From Paenibacillus sp. JJ-100 (GTDB taxonomy: Bacteria; Bacillota; Bacilli; Paenibacillales; Paenibacillaceae): a stretch of 64,000 bases of DNA. The notes under the pieces were generated by a model. It saw only the letters and a program-made list of their open reading frames with translations, had not been told where the DNA came from and searched no databases. The stretch is taken from positions 434,001 through 498,000 of the forward strand of contig NZ_CAOJCM010000001.1 in assembly GCF_948329825.1 (NCBI RefSeq), in the 5' to 3' direction. The position numbers and the translations under genes were made by a program. Of this stretch, positions 18,091 through 26,847 are shown piece after piece. The first letter of the stretch is position 1, and each line of letters begins with the position of its first letter.

Positions 18091-19662
18091 TTGACAAATT
18101 TAAATTTCTCTGATTTCAATCTTGAACCACTGGTGCTGCAAGCCATCACTGAGCTCGGGTTTGAAGAAGCAACACCGATTCAATCCAAATCGATTCCGAT
18201 TGCACTCGAAGGTAGAGATTTGATTGGTCAAGCTCAAACGGGTACAGGTAAAACCGCAGCATTCGGTATTCCTTTGATCAGCAAAATCTCCAAAACGGAT
18301 GATAAAATCCGCGCCCTCATTATGGCACCTACACGTGAACTTGCGATCCAAGTCGCTGAAGAGATCGAAAAACTTACTCGCTTCAAAGGTCTGCGCTCCT
18401 TGCCTATCTACGGCGGACAAGATATCGTACGCCAGATTCGTGCATTGAAAAGAAAACCACAGATTATCATCGGTACACCAGGACGTCTCCTAGACCACAT
18501 CAACCGCAAAACAATCAAACTTGATGATGTACAAACTGTTGTATTAGACGAAGCAGATGAAATGCTTGACATGGGATTCATGGAGGATATTCAATCCATC
18601 CTGAAGCAAGTTCCAGACGAACGTCAAACGATGCTATTCTCTGCTACAATGCCTCCTAACATTCAAAAATTGGCTCAACAATTCTTGACTAATCCAGAAC
18701 ACGTTTCTGTTATTCCTAAACAAGTCAGCGCTCCGTTGATTGACCAGGCTTATATCGAAGTTCCAGAACGTCAAAAATTCGAAGCTCTTAGCCGTTTGCT
18801 CGACATGGAGTCCCCAGAACTGGCTATCGTATTTGGACGTACGAAGCGTCGTGTAGACGAATTGGCTGAAGCTCTGCAAAAACGTGGATATTCTGCTGAC
18901 GGCTTGCATGGTGACTTGTCTCAGAACCAACGTGATACTGTAATGCGTAAATTCCGTGATGGTAGCATTGATGTACTCGTTGCAACAGACGTAGCAGCAC
19001 GTGGTCTCGATGTATCTGGTGTAACGCACGTCGTTAACTTTGATCTGCCGCAAGATCCTGAAAGTTACGTTCACCGTATTGGCCGTACAGGTCGTGCCGG
19101 TAAAGAGGGTGCAGCTTGGTCTTTCGTCACTCCGCGTGAGATTGATCACTTGCATTTCATCGAGCGTGTAACACGTCACCGTATCCCGCGTAAACCTTTG
19201 CCTACAATGGCAGAAGCGATTGAAGGAAAACAACGTGTAACAGCTGAACGTCTTCTTGAAATTGTTCAATCTGGTGAGTTGAACGAATACAAAGGCATTG
19301 CGATTCAAATGTTGGAACAGTATGATTCCGTACAATTGTTGTCCGCAGCTTTGAAACTTCTGACAGGCGACAAAAAAGACGCTCAGGTTGATCTGACTCC
19401 AGAAGATCCAATCCGTGCAAAACGCCGCAGACCGGATGTTCGTTCAGGCGGACGCAAACCATCGGGTTACAGTGGTAACCGTAACGGTGGCGGTGGTTAT
19501 AACCGTGATCGCAACAGCGGTGGTGGTGGACGTGGCGGTTATAATCGTGACCGTAACAGTGGTGGAAGCGGAAGTAGAGAAGGCGGCTACAACCGTGATC
19601 GCAAACCGCGTCCAAGCAACAACGAAGGACGTCGTCCAGCCAGAGACACTTCTTTCGAATAA
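18091..19662 (+). CDS. cshA: DEAD-box ATP-dependent RNA helicase, CshA type
   Basis: 523 residues. Helicase domain 1 (about 1-210): Q motif FEEATPIQ, Walker [25 protein letters not shown] in [16 protein letters not shown] in LFSATMP. Domain 2 (about 215-365): [35 protein letters not shown] third domain follows, and the last 75 residues are a Gly/Arg/Asn-rich tail with three [12 protein letters not shown] repeats that would bind RNA. CshA unwinds RNA in ribosome assembly and mRNA decay and is needed in the cold. Start is TTG at 18091 behind AAAAGGAGT; the ATG at 18079 is out of frame. Followed by a terminator. Confidence 0.95.
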   Translation: MTNLNFSDFNLEPLVLQAITELGFEEATPIQSKSIPIALEGRDLIGQAQTGTGKTAAFGIPLISKISKTDDKIRALIMAPTRELAIQVAEEIEKLTRFKGLRSLPIYGGQDIVRQIRALKRKPQIIIGTPGRLLDHINRKTIKLDDVQTVVLDEADEMLDMGFMEDIQSILKQVPDERQTMLFSATMPPNIQKLAQQFLTNPEHVSVIPKQVSAPLIDQAYIEVPERQKFEALSRLLDMESPELAIVFGRTKRRVDELAEALQKRGYSADGLHGDLSQNQRDTVMRKFRDGSIDVLVATDVAARGLDVSGVTHVVNFDLPQDPESYVHRIGRTGRAGKEGAAWSFVTPREIDHLHFIERVTRHRIPRKPLPTMAEAIEGKQRVTAERLLEIVQSGELNEYKGIAIQMLEQYDSVQLLSAALKLLTGDKKDAQVDLTPEDPIRAKRRRPDVRSGGRKPSGYSGNRNGGGGYNRDRNSGGGGRGGYNRDRNSGGSGSREGGYNRDRKPRPSNNEGRRPARDTSFE

Positions 19663-19679
19663 GATGTTCAATGAACTAG

Positions 19680-19708
19680 GATGGGGCAAGCAGTTGCTCC
19701 ATCTTTTT
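19680..19708 (+). terminator. Terminator of cshA
   Basis: GATGG-GCAA pairs with TTGC-CCATC around GCAG, followed by six T. Confidence 0.85.
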
Positions 19709-19856
19709 TCTTTGCAATATTTATTTCCATATTTAGGTGAACGTTGGAGGGGTTGAAGTGGTCTTCTTTCGGGAAGTGCTGGCTTTTCCTATATATAATA
19801 AGGTATATTATTATTAGACTTTAGGCTATACGCAAGGTACGGAGGAGGAGAAATGT

Positions 19857-20657
19857 TTGGAATTTAAAGGAGCTATGGGCGGGCTATACCGGCTCACAGA
19901 ATGGATTACGAGACTGGCTGCAAGCAATCTCTTGTGGGCCATCTGTTCGTCACCTTTTTTGTTTTTTATGATTATGAAGTTTCTGGTGATGCAGCAGAAC
20001 CTCGCTAACGAGTCATTACAAATGAATTGGGCTATGGCCATTGTGGCACCGCTTACACTGTTTCCGGCAACGTCAGCTTTGTTTACGGTTGTTCGCAAGT
20101 GGAACATGGGGGACACGGATGTACCCATCTTCCGTACATTTTTCACTGGGTACAAGGAAAACTACAAACAAAGTTTAATTGGGGGAATTTTTTACACACT
20201 TCTGTTTGCTATTATGTATCTGGACTATACGGTGTATATGACACAGTTCCGTAACATGCAGCTTGTTGGCATTATCATGCTCGTACTGTTGCTGCTGTTG
20301 TTTGTATCATTGTTTAACTTCTTTTCAATGGTTGTGCACTATCATATGTCCATTGGACTTATTATTAAAAATGCAGTTCTTCTAACGCTCATTCGACCTT
20401 TCCGTGTATTCTCTACATTATTGGGAAGTGGTTTACTATTCTATATCGGATTACGGTATCCTGTATTATTTGTTTTTTTCATCATGAGTATCGTAGCCTG
20501 GTTTGCGTTCTTTAACTTCTATGCGACTTATAACAAAATGCAAGAGCAGATGCAAAAGCTTCAATTGCAAAAAGAGGAAGAAGAGGCTGCTGCGAAGGCT
20601 GAAGGTGCGGTTGAACATGATGACCAGCTCCAATCTCCTGGATCTATTAACAAATAA
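19857..20657 (+). CDS. DUF624 (YesL family) membrane protein
   Basis: 266 residues with about five membrane helices (NLLWAICSSPFLFFM, APLTLFPATSALFTVV, GIFYTLLFAIMYLDYTVY, IIMLVLLLLLFVSLFNF, LLGSGLLFYIGLRYPVLFVFFIMSIVAWFAFFNF) and a charged cytosolic tail rich in Glu/Lys/Gln. YesL-type proteins often sit in sugar-utilisation loci, but no such genes are adjacent here. The start is TTG at 19857, directly behind GGAGGAGGAG; an ATG at 19853 opens only a four-codon frame. Function unknown. Confidence 0.85.
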   Translation: MEFKGAMGGLYRLTEWITRLAASNLLWAICSSPFLFFMIMKFLVMQQNLANESLQMNWAMAIVAPLTLFPATSALFTVVRKWNMGDTDVPIFRTFFTGYKENYKQSLIGGIFYTLLFAIMYLDYTVYMTQFRNMQLVGIIMLVLLLLLFVSLFNFFSMVVHYHMSIGLIIKNAVLLTLIRPFRVFSTLLGSGLLFYIGLRYPVLFVFFIMSIVAWFAFFNFYATYNKMQEQMQKLQLQKEEEEAAAKAEGAVEHDDQLQSPGSINK

Positions 20658-20696
20658 AAAATTTACACAGCAAAAATAAAACATGGTTGTATGGCA

Positions 20697-20725
20697 TTTA
20701 CTTTTTACACAGTTAGGGATATAAT
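20697..20725 (+). promoter_or_regulatory. Promoter of the putative structured RNA
   Basis: TTTACT at 20697-20702, a 17-base spacer and TATAAT at 20720-20725. A transcript would start near 20732. No protein-coding start with a ribosome binding site follows within 250 bases. Confidence 0.65.
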
Positions 20726-20731
20726 AATTGT

Positions 20732-20981
20732 ACATCCTGCGATGTACGTTTCGGTTATTCGTTGTTTTGAACCAATGATGATGTCTTCGGGAGATTAATA
20801 TTAAAATGTTGCTGAAACGCCCTGTCTATATGACATGGGGACTTCAAATGCATTTTTGCAATCACCCACCTGCCAAGCAGGTTCATAAGACAATGTAGCC
20901 GGACGGCATAGGCGGGTTTCTCCATTTTGCAATGTACAGCACCCTGACTTTCCTTTGTATAGGAAGCCGGGGTGCTTTTTT
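20732..20981 (+). ncRNA. Putative structured non-coding RNA (family unknown)
   Basis: A promoter and a strong terminator enclose about 250 bases with no plausible gene. Several stems can be drawn: GTACATC-ctgc-GATGTAC at 20730-20747 over the start site; CCCTGTC-tatat-GACATGGGG; ACCTGC-caa-GCAGGT; and a longer-range pairing of GAAAC with GTTTC. The motif TTTTGCAAT occurs twice. It could be a stand-alone small RNA or a leader for the gene at 21137, with the terminator as attenuator. It does not match the SRP RNA, tmRNA, RNase P, T-box or common riboswitch motifs that I know; a divergent 6S RNA is possible but unproven. Confidence 0.5.
20939..20981 (+). terminator. Strong terminator of the putative RNA
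   Basis: GCACCC (20939-20944) pairs with GGGTGC (20970-20975), with inner CTTTCCT/AGGAAG, followed by six T. Confidence 0.9.
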
Positions 20982-21136
20982 GTGGGCATAAGTGTTGTCC
21001 TGGTGAACTATCAAATCTTTTGTGTTGGTTGTTCGGCGTATTTTGTTAAATATGATGCTAACCCTTTTGTTACTTCTTGAACAATGTTACACTAGAATAC
21101 ATAAATGGAACGGTTTCAATTAAAGGAGGAAGGGTC

Positions 21137-21529
21137 TTGACCTTAAAGAGAACGCTCGTCGGTATCATCCGAAGTATGGAGGGGACCAGCGATCGAGCCA
21201 AGGATCCCAAATTAAAAACGAGGTATTACAATTTATCCAAAGAAAAAGCCTGGGAAGAAGTATCCTCGACACTCAAAAAAATTCCGGGTTATAAAGTATT
21301 GCATGAGGTGCATTCGGTAGGTGAAATTATTCTGGAGAAGCGTACTACGTTTGGGCGAACGATGGATATTACGGTTTCCATTATTTCGGTAAGTCCTGTA
21401 CGAAGTGCAGTGGATATTTACTCTGCCTCTCGCGGTTCACTAGGAGATCTTGGTTCAAACTATCGAACAATTATGCACTTGTTCTCCGTATTAGATAAAA
21501 AGCTTAGCCAATATAAAGTTAACGAGTGA
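21137..21529 (+). CDS. DUF1499-like protein
   Basis: 130 residues, soluble, no signal peptide. The C-terminal part VDIYSASRGSLGDLGSNYRTIMHLFSVL resembles the DUF1499 ending (RSASRxGxSDLGxNxxRI), and KAWEEVSSTLKKIPGYKVL fits its start. The frame extends to 21077, but TTG at 21137 follows AAAGGAGGAAG and is the natural start. Molecular function unknown. It lies behind the putative structured RNA and has its own terminator. Confidence 0.7.
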   Translation: MTLKRTLVGIIRSMEGTSDRAKDPKLKTRYYNLSKEKAWEEVSSTLKKIPGYKVLHEVHSVGEIILEKRTTFGRTMDITVSIISVSPVRSAVDIYSASRGSLGDLGSNYRTIMHLFSVLDKKLSQYKVNE

Positions 21530-21543
21530 AATACATGATAGCA

Positions 21544-21576
21544 AAAAGCGAGAGAAGGTTGACCTTCCTCGCTTTT
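21544..21576. terminator. Bidirectional terminator between the DUF1499-like gene and tpx
   Basis: AAAAGCGAG pairs with CTCGCTTTT, with inner AAGGT/ACCTT. Confidence 0.9.
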
Positions 21577-21600
21577 ATTCTGCCACATAGAAAGCGTATT

Positions 21601-22119
21601 CTACAGCAAAGCTTTTACTGCAGCAATGGCTTGCTCGAAGTTAGGGGAGTCTGTCATCTCAGGCAGATACTCCACATATGTAATTTTATCTTCGGCATCC
21701 ACAACGAAAATAGAGCGCATATCCAACTGGAACTCTTTGATAAGAACGCCATAGTTCTTGCCGAAAGAACGTGATTTGTAATCGGATAGTGTAACCACAC
21801 GGTCAACACCTGCCGCACCACACCAGCGTTGCTGAGCGAATGGAAGATCTGCGCTGACAGTCAAAACAACAACGTTTTCCCCGAGGTCTGCTGCTTCAGT
21901 GTTGAAGCGACGTGTCTGAGCATCACATACGCCAGTATCCAGAGAAGGAACAACGCTGATTAATTTAATTTTGCCTGCGAAGTCTTTCAGAGATGCGTCT
22001 TCAATCAAGTTTTTGCTCACAGTAAAGTCAGGTGCTTGATCACCCACTTTCAATTCGGGTCCGATCAGTGTGATAGGGTTGCCTTTAAAAGTGGCTGCAC
22101 CAGTACGTTCTTGTGTCAT
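21601..22119 (-). CDS. tpx: Thiol peroxidase (atypical 2-Cys peroxiredoxin)
   Basis: 172 residues, standard Tpx length. The peroxidatic Cys65 lies in [13 protein letters not shown], and the resolving Cys100 is in [10 protein letters not shown]; they form an intramolecular disulfide that thioredoxin reduces. The protein removes hydrogen peroxide and organic peroxides in the cytosol. AAGGAGG precedes the ATG. A promoter is visible at 22164-22193. Monocistronic. Confidence 0.96.
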   Translation of the reverse strand: MTQERTGAATFKGNPITLIGPELKVGDQAPDFTVSKNLIEDASLKDFAGKIKLISVVPSLDTGVCDAQTRRFNTEAADLGENVVVLTVSADLPFAQQRWCGAAGVDRVVTLSDYKSRSFGKNYGVLIKEFQLDMRSIFVVDAEDKITYVEYLPEMTDSPNFEQAIAAVKALL

Positions 22120-22163
22120 AAGTAATGTTCCTCCTTATAAATTGGTGATCCGTGCCAAAATCC

Positions 22164-22193
22164 ATTATAATCTTTTATGAAAGGCATTGTCCA
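22164..22193 (-). promoter_or_regulatory. Promoter of tpx
   Basis: On the minus strand: TGGACA (22188-22193), 18-base spacer, TATAAT (22164-22169). Confidence 0.65.
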
Positions 22194-22271
22194 ATCTGGA
22201 GATATAAGATAATGATGGATCTGAATTGACAGGTCTGATTTTTAAAAGGGTGGAGTGAGAATAAAAAGTCT

Positions 22272-22898
22272 ATGATATTTATTCGTTATGAAAATTGGAA
22301 AAGTTATTTGAAGTACTTCCCTTTGACGTCATTATTGTTGATTGCAAATGTAATTATGTTTATTGTGTTATCTTTTAATGGAGGTTCAACGAACAGTTTG
22401 GTGTTGCTCAAATTCGGAGCATTGACGAATTATGAATTATTCGCTCAGGACTGGTGGCGTTATGTGACTTCCATCTTTTTGCATGCAGGATTTGGTCATC
22501 TCTTATTTAACAGCTTCGCACTAATTGTATTTGCTCCACCGATGGAGCGGCTGCTAGGCTCGTTGAGATACGGCGTGTTGTATCTTGGAGGAGGTGTCCT
22601 GGGTAATCTTCTGGCCGTTGCTTGGTACAACTCGGCTGGAGAGATCACGGTTTCTGTAGGAGCTTCTGGTGCCATATATGCCGTGTATGGAGCATTTCTC
22701 TATGTAGCGTTATTCCAGCGAACTTTGATGGATGAAACATCTCGTAAAACGTTGTATACACTGTTGTTGTTTGGGATCATTTTTTCCTTTGCAGCGTCAG
22801 GTATTAATTGGATGGCACATTTTGGTGGTTTGATTGGCGGATTCTTTATTTACGGTTTGATCATTCGCCTGTGGAAACCCCGTATTCTCAGGAAATAG
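22272..22898 (+). CDS. Rhomboid family intramembrane serine protease
   Basis: 208 residues with six membrane helices. The catalytic Ser132 lies in GASGA and His183 in AHFGG; HxxxN (His76-Asn80, HLLFN) of helix 2 supplies the oxyanion hole. It lacks the long cytosolic N-terminus and TPR region of Bacillus GluP/YqgP. Rhomboids cleave single-pass membrane proteins inside the bilayer; the substrate is unknown. The ATG at 22272 has only a distant GGAG (17 bases), so initiation may be weak. The LysR gene follows after 72 bases on the same strand. Confidence 0.9.
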   Translation: MIFIRYENWKSYLKYFPLTSLLLIANVIMFIVLSFNGGSTNSLVLLKFGALTNYELFAQDWWRYVTSIFLHAGFGHLLFNSFALIVFAPPMERLLGSLRYGVLYLGGGVLGNLLAVAWYNSAGEITVSVGASGAIYAVYGAFLYVALFQRTLMDETSRKTLYTLLLFGIIFSFAASGINWMAHFGGLIGGFFIYGLIIRLWKPRILRK

Positions 22899-22970
22899 CC
22901 GGATTAGTTCTCGAGTTGGGAAAGCGGTAAAAGACATAGTAGGGTATAACAGAATGGAGCGATCAGGCAA

Positions 22971-23882
22971 GTGGAATTAAGACAGTTACATTATTTTCTT
23001 AAGGTGGCGCAGAAAGAGCACGTTACACAGGCGGCAGAAGAGCTTCACGTGGCTCAATCTGCGGTGAGCAGGCAGATTCATCAGCTTGAAGAGGAACTTG
23101 GGGTTGATCTTTTTATGCAAAAAGGACGGAACTTGCAGTTAACCGCAGTGGGCCAGCTTTTTTGCAAACGAGTTGAAGGTATTTTGAAGGACCTCGACAA
23201 AGCTGTTGGTGAGGTTCATGAGTTTCTGGACCCGGAACATGGGGAGATTCGAATCGGTTTTCCGCATAGTTTGGGAATTCATCTGATCCCTTCTGTCGTG
23301 GCTGCTTTTCGTCAACGGTATCCAAACGTAAAATTCAGATTTAAACAAGGAATGTATCCAACATTGATTAGAGATGTGTTGTCGGCAGAAGTGGATTTGG
23401 CTTTTATTTCGCCGTTCCCGGAGAAACATGATCATGTAGTCGGTGATATTGTGTTGACTGAGGAGTTACATGCTATTTTACCACCAAATCATGCACTTGC
23501 TGGAGAAGAAAAGATTGCGCTTGAACAGTTGAAGGATGAAAAGTTTGTATTATTCAGCAAGGGGTACTCGTTGAGGCCAATTGTGTGGCATGCCTGTTTA
23601 GAGGCTGGATTTACACCCAAAATTGCTTTTGAGGGTGAGGAAACGGATACGATTCGTGGGTTGGTTGCTGCAGGTATGGGAGTGAGTTTGTTACCAGAAA
23701 TGGCTTTATTCCAGACAAATCCTCTGCAACCTGCACATGTGGCTATTTCTCACCCCAAAGTAACGAGAACCATTGGATTGATTCACCGTGCTGATGACAA
23801 GCTTCCATTGGTTGCTCAGTCTTTCCGTACGTTTCTGCTGGATTACTTTGGTTTACAGCAAAACAATACCCCTTCCGAATAA
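22971..23882 (+). CDS. LysR family transcriptional regulator
   Basis: 303 residues. N-terminal winged helix (residues 1-60; VTQAAEELHVAQSAVSRQIHQLEEELG is the recognition region) followed by a periplasmic-binding-like effector domain (about 90-295). This is a full-length LTTR, similar in layout to CynR/GltC-type proteins. The start is GTG at 22971 with GGAG at a distance. LTTRs usually control a divergent neighbour, but no divergent gene is close; the rhomboid gene is co-directional. Its target and ligand remain open. The last codons form the left arm of the terminator. Confidence 0.9.
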   Translation: MELRQLHYFLKVAQKEHVTQAAEELHVAQSAVSRQIHQLEEELGVDLFMQKGRNLQLTAVGQLFCKRVEGILKDLDKAVGEVHEFLDPEHGEIRIGFPHSLGIHLIPSVVAAFRQRYPNVKFRFKQGMYPTLIRDVLSAEVDLAFISPFPEKHDHVVGDIVLTEELHAILPPNHALAGEEKIALEQLKDEKFVLFSKGYSLRPIVWHACLEAGFTPKIAFEGEETDTIRGLVAAGMGVSLLPEMALFQTNPLQPAHVAISHPKVTRTIGLIHRADDKLPLVAQSFRTFLLDYFGLQQNNTPSE

Positions 23883-23895
23883 CGGGAGGGGTATT
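23865..23895 (+). terminator. Terminator overlapping the end of the LysR gene
   Basis: AATACCCC (23865-23872) pairs with GGGGTATT (23888-23895), with inner TCC/GG; ATTATTTT follows. The left arm and the stop codon (23880-23882) both lie inside the hairpin. Confidence 0.8.
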
Positions 23896-23925
23896 ATTAT
23901 TTTGGAGATGAACCTGTTATGGAAA

Positions 23926-24606
23926 TTATTCGCGACTATTGAAGATACCGATGTAACGGATCAGTTCAAGCAGGGAGATTAATGCAGCGGCAACATAAGT
24001 CAAAGCTGCAGCGTTTAGAACTTTGGCTACACCTTTTTCTTCCTCGTTGCGAATATAACCTTCAGACACCATAATCTCGCGTGCGCGATTACTCGCGTTG
24101 AACTCCACTGGCAGTGTGATCAATTGGAATGCAACAGTAACGGAGAAGAAGATAATGCCGATTCCAACCAGATTCATGGCATTAAAGATAAAACCTGCGA
24201 TCAACAAGAGTGGTGCAAGTCCAGATGCGAAATTTACAATTGGAAAAATCCGGTGACGTAATGCTAGCATTGGATAACTTTCCTTGTGCTGGATCGCGTG
24301 ACCGACTTCGTGACAGGCTACGGATAAAGCGGAGATGGATTTTTCATAATATACAGGCTCTGACAAACGTACAACCCGATTGATCGGATCGTAGTGGTCA
24401 GAAAGTGTGCCTCGAACGGGCTCGATAGGTACGTCGTGAAGGCCATTGGAGTCGAGCATATGACGGGCAGCATCATAACCTGTCATTCCCTGTTGATTGG
24501 GTACATCTGACCACTGTCTAAACGTTCCTTTAACGCGGAATTGCGCCCATAGAGAGAGCAAAAAAGCGATAATGACTAACACGAACATTCCGTTGTTGAA
24601 ACTCAT
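23926..24606 (-). CDS. Zinc metallopeptidase, YugP type
   Basis: 226 residues. The zinc motif HEVGH is at 99-103 (ACHEVGHAIQH). Membrane helices at about 5-21, 125-140, 146-165 and 200-217. This is the PF04298 neutral zinc metallopeptidase family, membrane-bound, with unknown substrates, perhaps in membrane-protein quality control. GAGGA precedes the ATG. It lies 25 bases behind the MerR-type gene and is probably in the same operon. Confidence 0.9.
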   Translation of the reverse strand: MSFNNGMFVLVIIAFLLSLWAQFRVKGTFRQWSDVPNQQGMTGYDAARHMLDSNGLHDVPIEPVRGTLSDHYDPINRVVRLSEPVYYEKSISALSVACHEVGHAIQHKESYPMLALRHRIFPIVNFASGLAPLLLIAGFIFNAMNLVGIGIIFFSVTVAFQLITLPVEFNASNRAREIMVSEGYIRNEEEKGVAKVLNAAALTYVAAALISLLELIRYIGIFNSRE

Positions 24607-24631
24607 AACAATTCCTCGCTTTCTTAGTAAG

Positions 24632-25069
24632 CTACATCATGGTGTTTTCAAGCAAGATTTTGAGTGCCTCCATCGTGCCAGCGCTTTTTGTGAGCAGTCC
24701 TGCCATCATTTTACGAGCTTGTACAGGTTTCATCTCCCCAAGCAATGGCTTAAGCTCATTGACTTCTCTCTCAAGCTGCTGCACGTGAAGTTCTAGTGTT
24801 GTCAGTTTGCTTGCTACTTGTTCTTCGGTGCTGACCAGACGCCACTTTTCTAGAGATTGTTTAATCTCTTCAAGACTATACTTCTCTTGTTTCATCTGTA
24901 CAATACGTTCGAGTCTGGTTAAGGTTTCATGACTATAGAGACGATAGTTTTTTTCTGTACGTTCTTCTGGAGTGATTAACCCTAACTTAGTGTAGTAGTC
25001 AATTGTTCGTTCACTTACACCTGCTGTTTTGGCGAGTTCGCCAATTCGAAAAAGTTTCATATCCCCCAA
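24632..25069 (-). CDS. MerR family transcriptional regulator
   Basis: 145 residues. Winged helix-turn-helix (FRIGELAKTAGVSERTIDYYTKLGLI) at the N-terminus, then a long coiled coil (about 85-110) and a short C-terminal tail. No Cys pair, so it is not a metal sensor; the ligand is unknown. TTG at 25069 has GAGGTGA at 9 bases, while the ATG at 25060 has only a crowded GGGGG; the TTG is favoured. Expressed from the promoter at 25159-25188, with the YugP gene behind it as the likely operon partner. Confidence 0.88.
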   Translation of the reverse strand: MGDMKLFRIGELAKTAGVSERTIDYYTKLGLITPEERTEKNYRLYSHETLTRLERIVQMKQEKYSLEEIKQSLEKWRLVSTEEQVASKLTTLELHVQQLEREVNELKPLLGEMKPVQARKMMAGLLTKSAGTMEALKILLENTMM

Positions 25070-25158
25070 TGATAATCACCTCGCTTGCAAATTCTAATGT
25101 AGGGAAATGTAGTAACAAGCGCTTCAAACGAACACGCCCTTGAATTCTTACAACAAAT

Positions 25159-25188
25159 ATGATACATGAACAGGAACCGTACAGTCAA
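25159..25188 (-). promoter_or_regulatory. Promoter of the MerR-yugP operon
   Basis: On the minus strand: TTGACT (25183-25188), 18-base spacer, TATCAT (25159-25164). Confidence 0.65.
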
Positions 25189-25323
25189 ACGTTCTGCTTT
25201 AGTTCAGAGTTTATTTTATTGTTATAACTATGTGCTCGGAGTGTGAGTTTATGTACATAAGTGCAAGAAAAAGACGTAAGACTTTATTCCTATATTTTTT
25301 TTGAGAAGATGCTAGAAAAATCC

Positions 25324-25353
25324 TTGTCAACTTTCCTGACTCCTGCTTATAAT
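25324..25353 (+). promoter_or_regulatory. Sigma-A promoter of amtB
   Basis: TTGTCA at 25324-25329, 18-base spacer, TATAAT at 25348-25353. The predicted start is near 25360. Confidence 0.8.
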
Positions 25354-25374
25354 GACATTAAGAATTTCATTATA

Positions 25375-25391
25375 TGTTAAGAAAACTGACA
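25375..25391 (+). promoter_or_regulatory. GlnR/TnrA-type operator of amtB
   Basis: The 17-mer TGTTAAGAAAACTGACA fits the GlnR/TnrA consensus TGTNA-N7-TNACA at every fixed position. It lies about 15-31 bases downstream of the predicted transcription start, a position that would block the polymerase, so repression by GlnR under nitrogen excess is the likely effect. A nitrogen-regulated ammonium transporter gene is the expected target. Confidence 0.75.
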
Positions 25392-25412
25392 CAGAAAGAG
25401 GGAGTGAGGTTC

Positions 25413-26810
25413 ATGAGAAAAGGGTTTTTTATTTATATGTTAGTATTATTTACTTTGATGGTTTTTCCAACTAGTGCTTATGCATCGGCTGAAGGCCCAA
25501 CCAATATTGAGCTTCAAAGTGGCCTGAATTCCGCATTTACGTTTCTGGCTGTAGTGCTGGTGTTCTTTATGCAAGGGGGATTCGCACTTCTGGAAGCAGG
25601 CTCAACACGAATGAAAAATGCAGGACACATTGCGGGTAAAACCATTCTCACGTTAGGTATTTCAGTTATCGCTTTCTGGGCACTTGGTTTCGGCCTGGGC
25701 TTTGGTAACGGTAACGGATTTTTCGGAACGGTTGGTTTCTTCATGAGTGGGGACAACATGGCCGCTTCTTTTGAATCACTTGCTTTCTCTGATGTTCCAT
25801 TAACGATAAAATTCGTATTCCACCTTGCCTTTGCAGCGGTCTCCTTAGCTATTGCCTGTGGCGGTATGGCAGAACGTGCAAAGATGAGTGTATACATTGT
25901 GTTTGGTACACTTTACACCATTATTATGTATCCGGTTGTTGCACACTGGGTATGGGGTGGTGGCTGGCTCGCAGAGCTGGGCATGCAAGATTTTGCAGGT
26001 TCAACTGTTGTTCACTTGACTGGTGCTACTGCCGCATTGGTAGCTACCATCCTGCTGAAACCTCGTATCGGTAAATATAACAAAGACGGCAAGCCTAACA
26101 TCCTTCCAGGTCACAACCAAGTGTATTCTGTACTCGGGGTCATTATCCTCTGGATTGGCTGGTTTGGATTCAATCCTGGTAGCACGTTGTCTGCGATGGG
26201 CGAAGGATTCTTCGGTTATGTAGCTTTAACTACCAACGTAGCTGCTGCTGCTGGTGGAGTTGCGGCGCTGTTAATTTCTTGGGCTATTCTTGGAAAATCA
26301 GATATTCCAAGCATGTTAAACGGTGTGCTGGCGGCACTTGTCGCCATTACTGGGGCATGTGCATTCGTAGAACCTTGGGCAGCTCTAGTCATCGGTGCAC
26401 TCGCAGGGATCATAACGTTCTTCACTGCTCAATATTTTGATCGTAAAGGTATTGATGATCCAATTTATGCGTTCTCCGTACACGGTATTGCTGGCATGTG
26501 GGGAGCCATCTCCACCGGTTTGTTTGCAACACCTGAACTTGCTGAAAAAGTAGGCGTAGGTCAAGCGGGTCTGTTCTATGGCGGTGGATTCCACCAATTG
26601 GGTGTACAATTGTTAGGTCTTGTTGGAGCATTTGCCTTCGTACTTGTAATGTCCTTTATCATTTTGGGTGGTATGAAAGCTGTTATGGGTATCCGTGTTA
26701 CGGAAGAAGAAGAAACGATGGGTCTCGATCTCAGCGAACATGGTACGTATGGATATCCTGAGCAAATGAAACAAGTAGAATCCAAATCAGGCGGTATGTT
26801 CAACTCCTGA
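25413..26810 (+). CDS. amtB: Ammonium transporter AmtB
   Basis: 465 residues from the ATG at 25413. A signal-like first segment (MRKGFFIYMLVLFTLMVFPTS) is followed by 11 membrane helices. Amt family hallmarks include FALLEAGSTRMKN, HLTGATAALVAT (first pore His region), FNPGSTL and YAFSVHGIAGMWGAISTG (second pore His). The protein moves ammonium across the cytoplasmic membrane. GGAGTGAGG precedes this ATG; an upstream ATG at 25374 lies inside the operator and lacks a ribosome binding site. No glnK (PII) gene follows, which is unusual; instead there is a nucleotidyltransferase gene 37 bases downstream. Confidence 0.96.
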   Translation: MRKGFFIYMLVLFTLMVFPTSAYASAEGPTNIELQSGLNSAFTFLAVVLVFFMQGGFALLEAGSTRMKNAGHIAGKTILTLGISVIAFWALGFGLGFGNGNGFFGTVGFFMSGDNMAASFESLAFSDVPLTIKFVFHLAFAAVSLAIACGGMAERAKMSVYIVFGTLYTIIMYPVVAHWVWGGGWLAELGMQDFAGSTVVHLTGATAALVATILLKPRIGKYNKDGKPNILPGHNQVYSVLGVIILWIGWFGFNPGSTLSAMGEGFFGYVALTTNVAAAAGGVAALLISWAILGKSDIPSMLNGVLAALVAITGACAFVEPWAALVIGALAGIITFFTAQYFDRKGIDDPIYAFSVHGIAGMWGAISTGLFATPELAEKVGVGQAGLFYGGGFHQLGVQLLGLVGAFAFVLVMSFIILGGMKAVMGIRVTEEEETMGLDLSEHGTYGYPEQMKQVESKSGGMFNS

Positions 26811-26847
26811 GGTGAATCTTGGGTTAATTGCTTCAAGGAGGCTGGGA

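Noticed and set aside
18634..19335. Long antisense frame opposite cshA
   Set aside because: Arises from codon use in cshA; no start signal.
20732..20981. Identification of the structured RNA as SRP RNA, tmRNA or RNase P RNA
   Set aside because: The diagnostic strings of these RNAs are missing; a 6S assignment cannot be supported from the sequence either.
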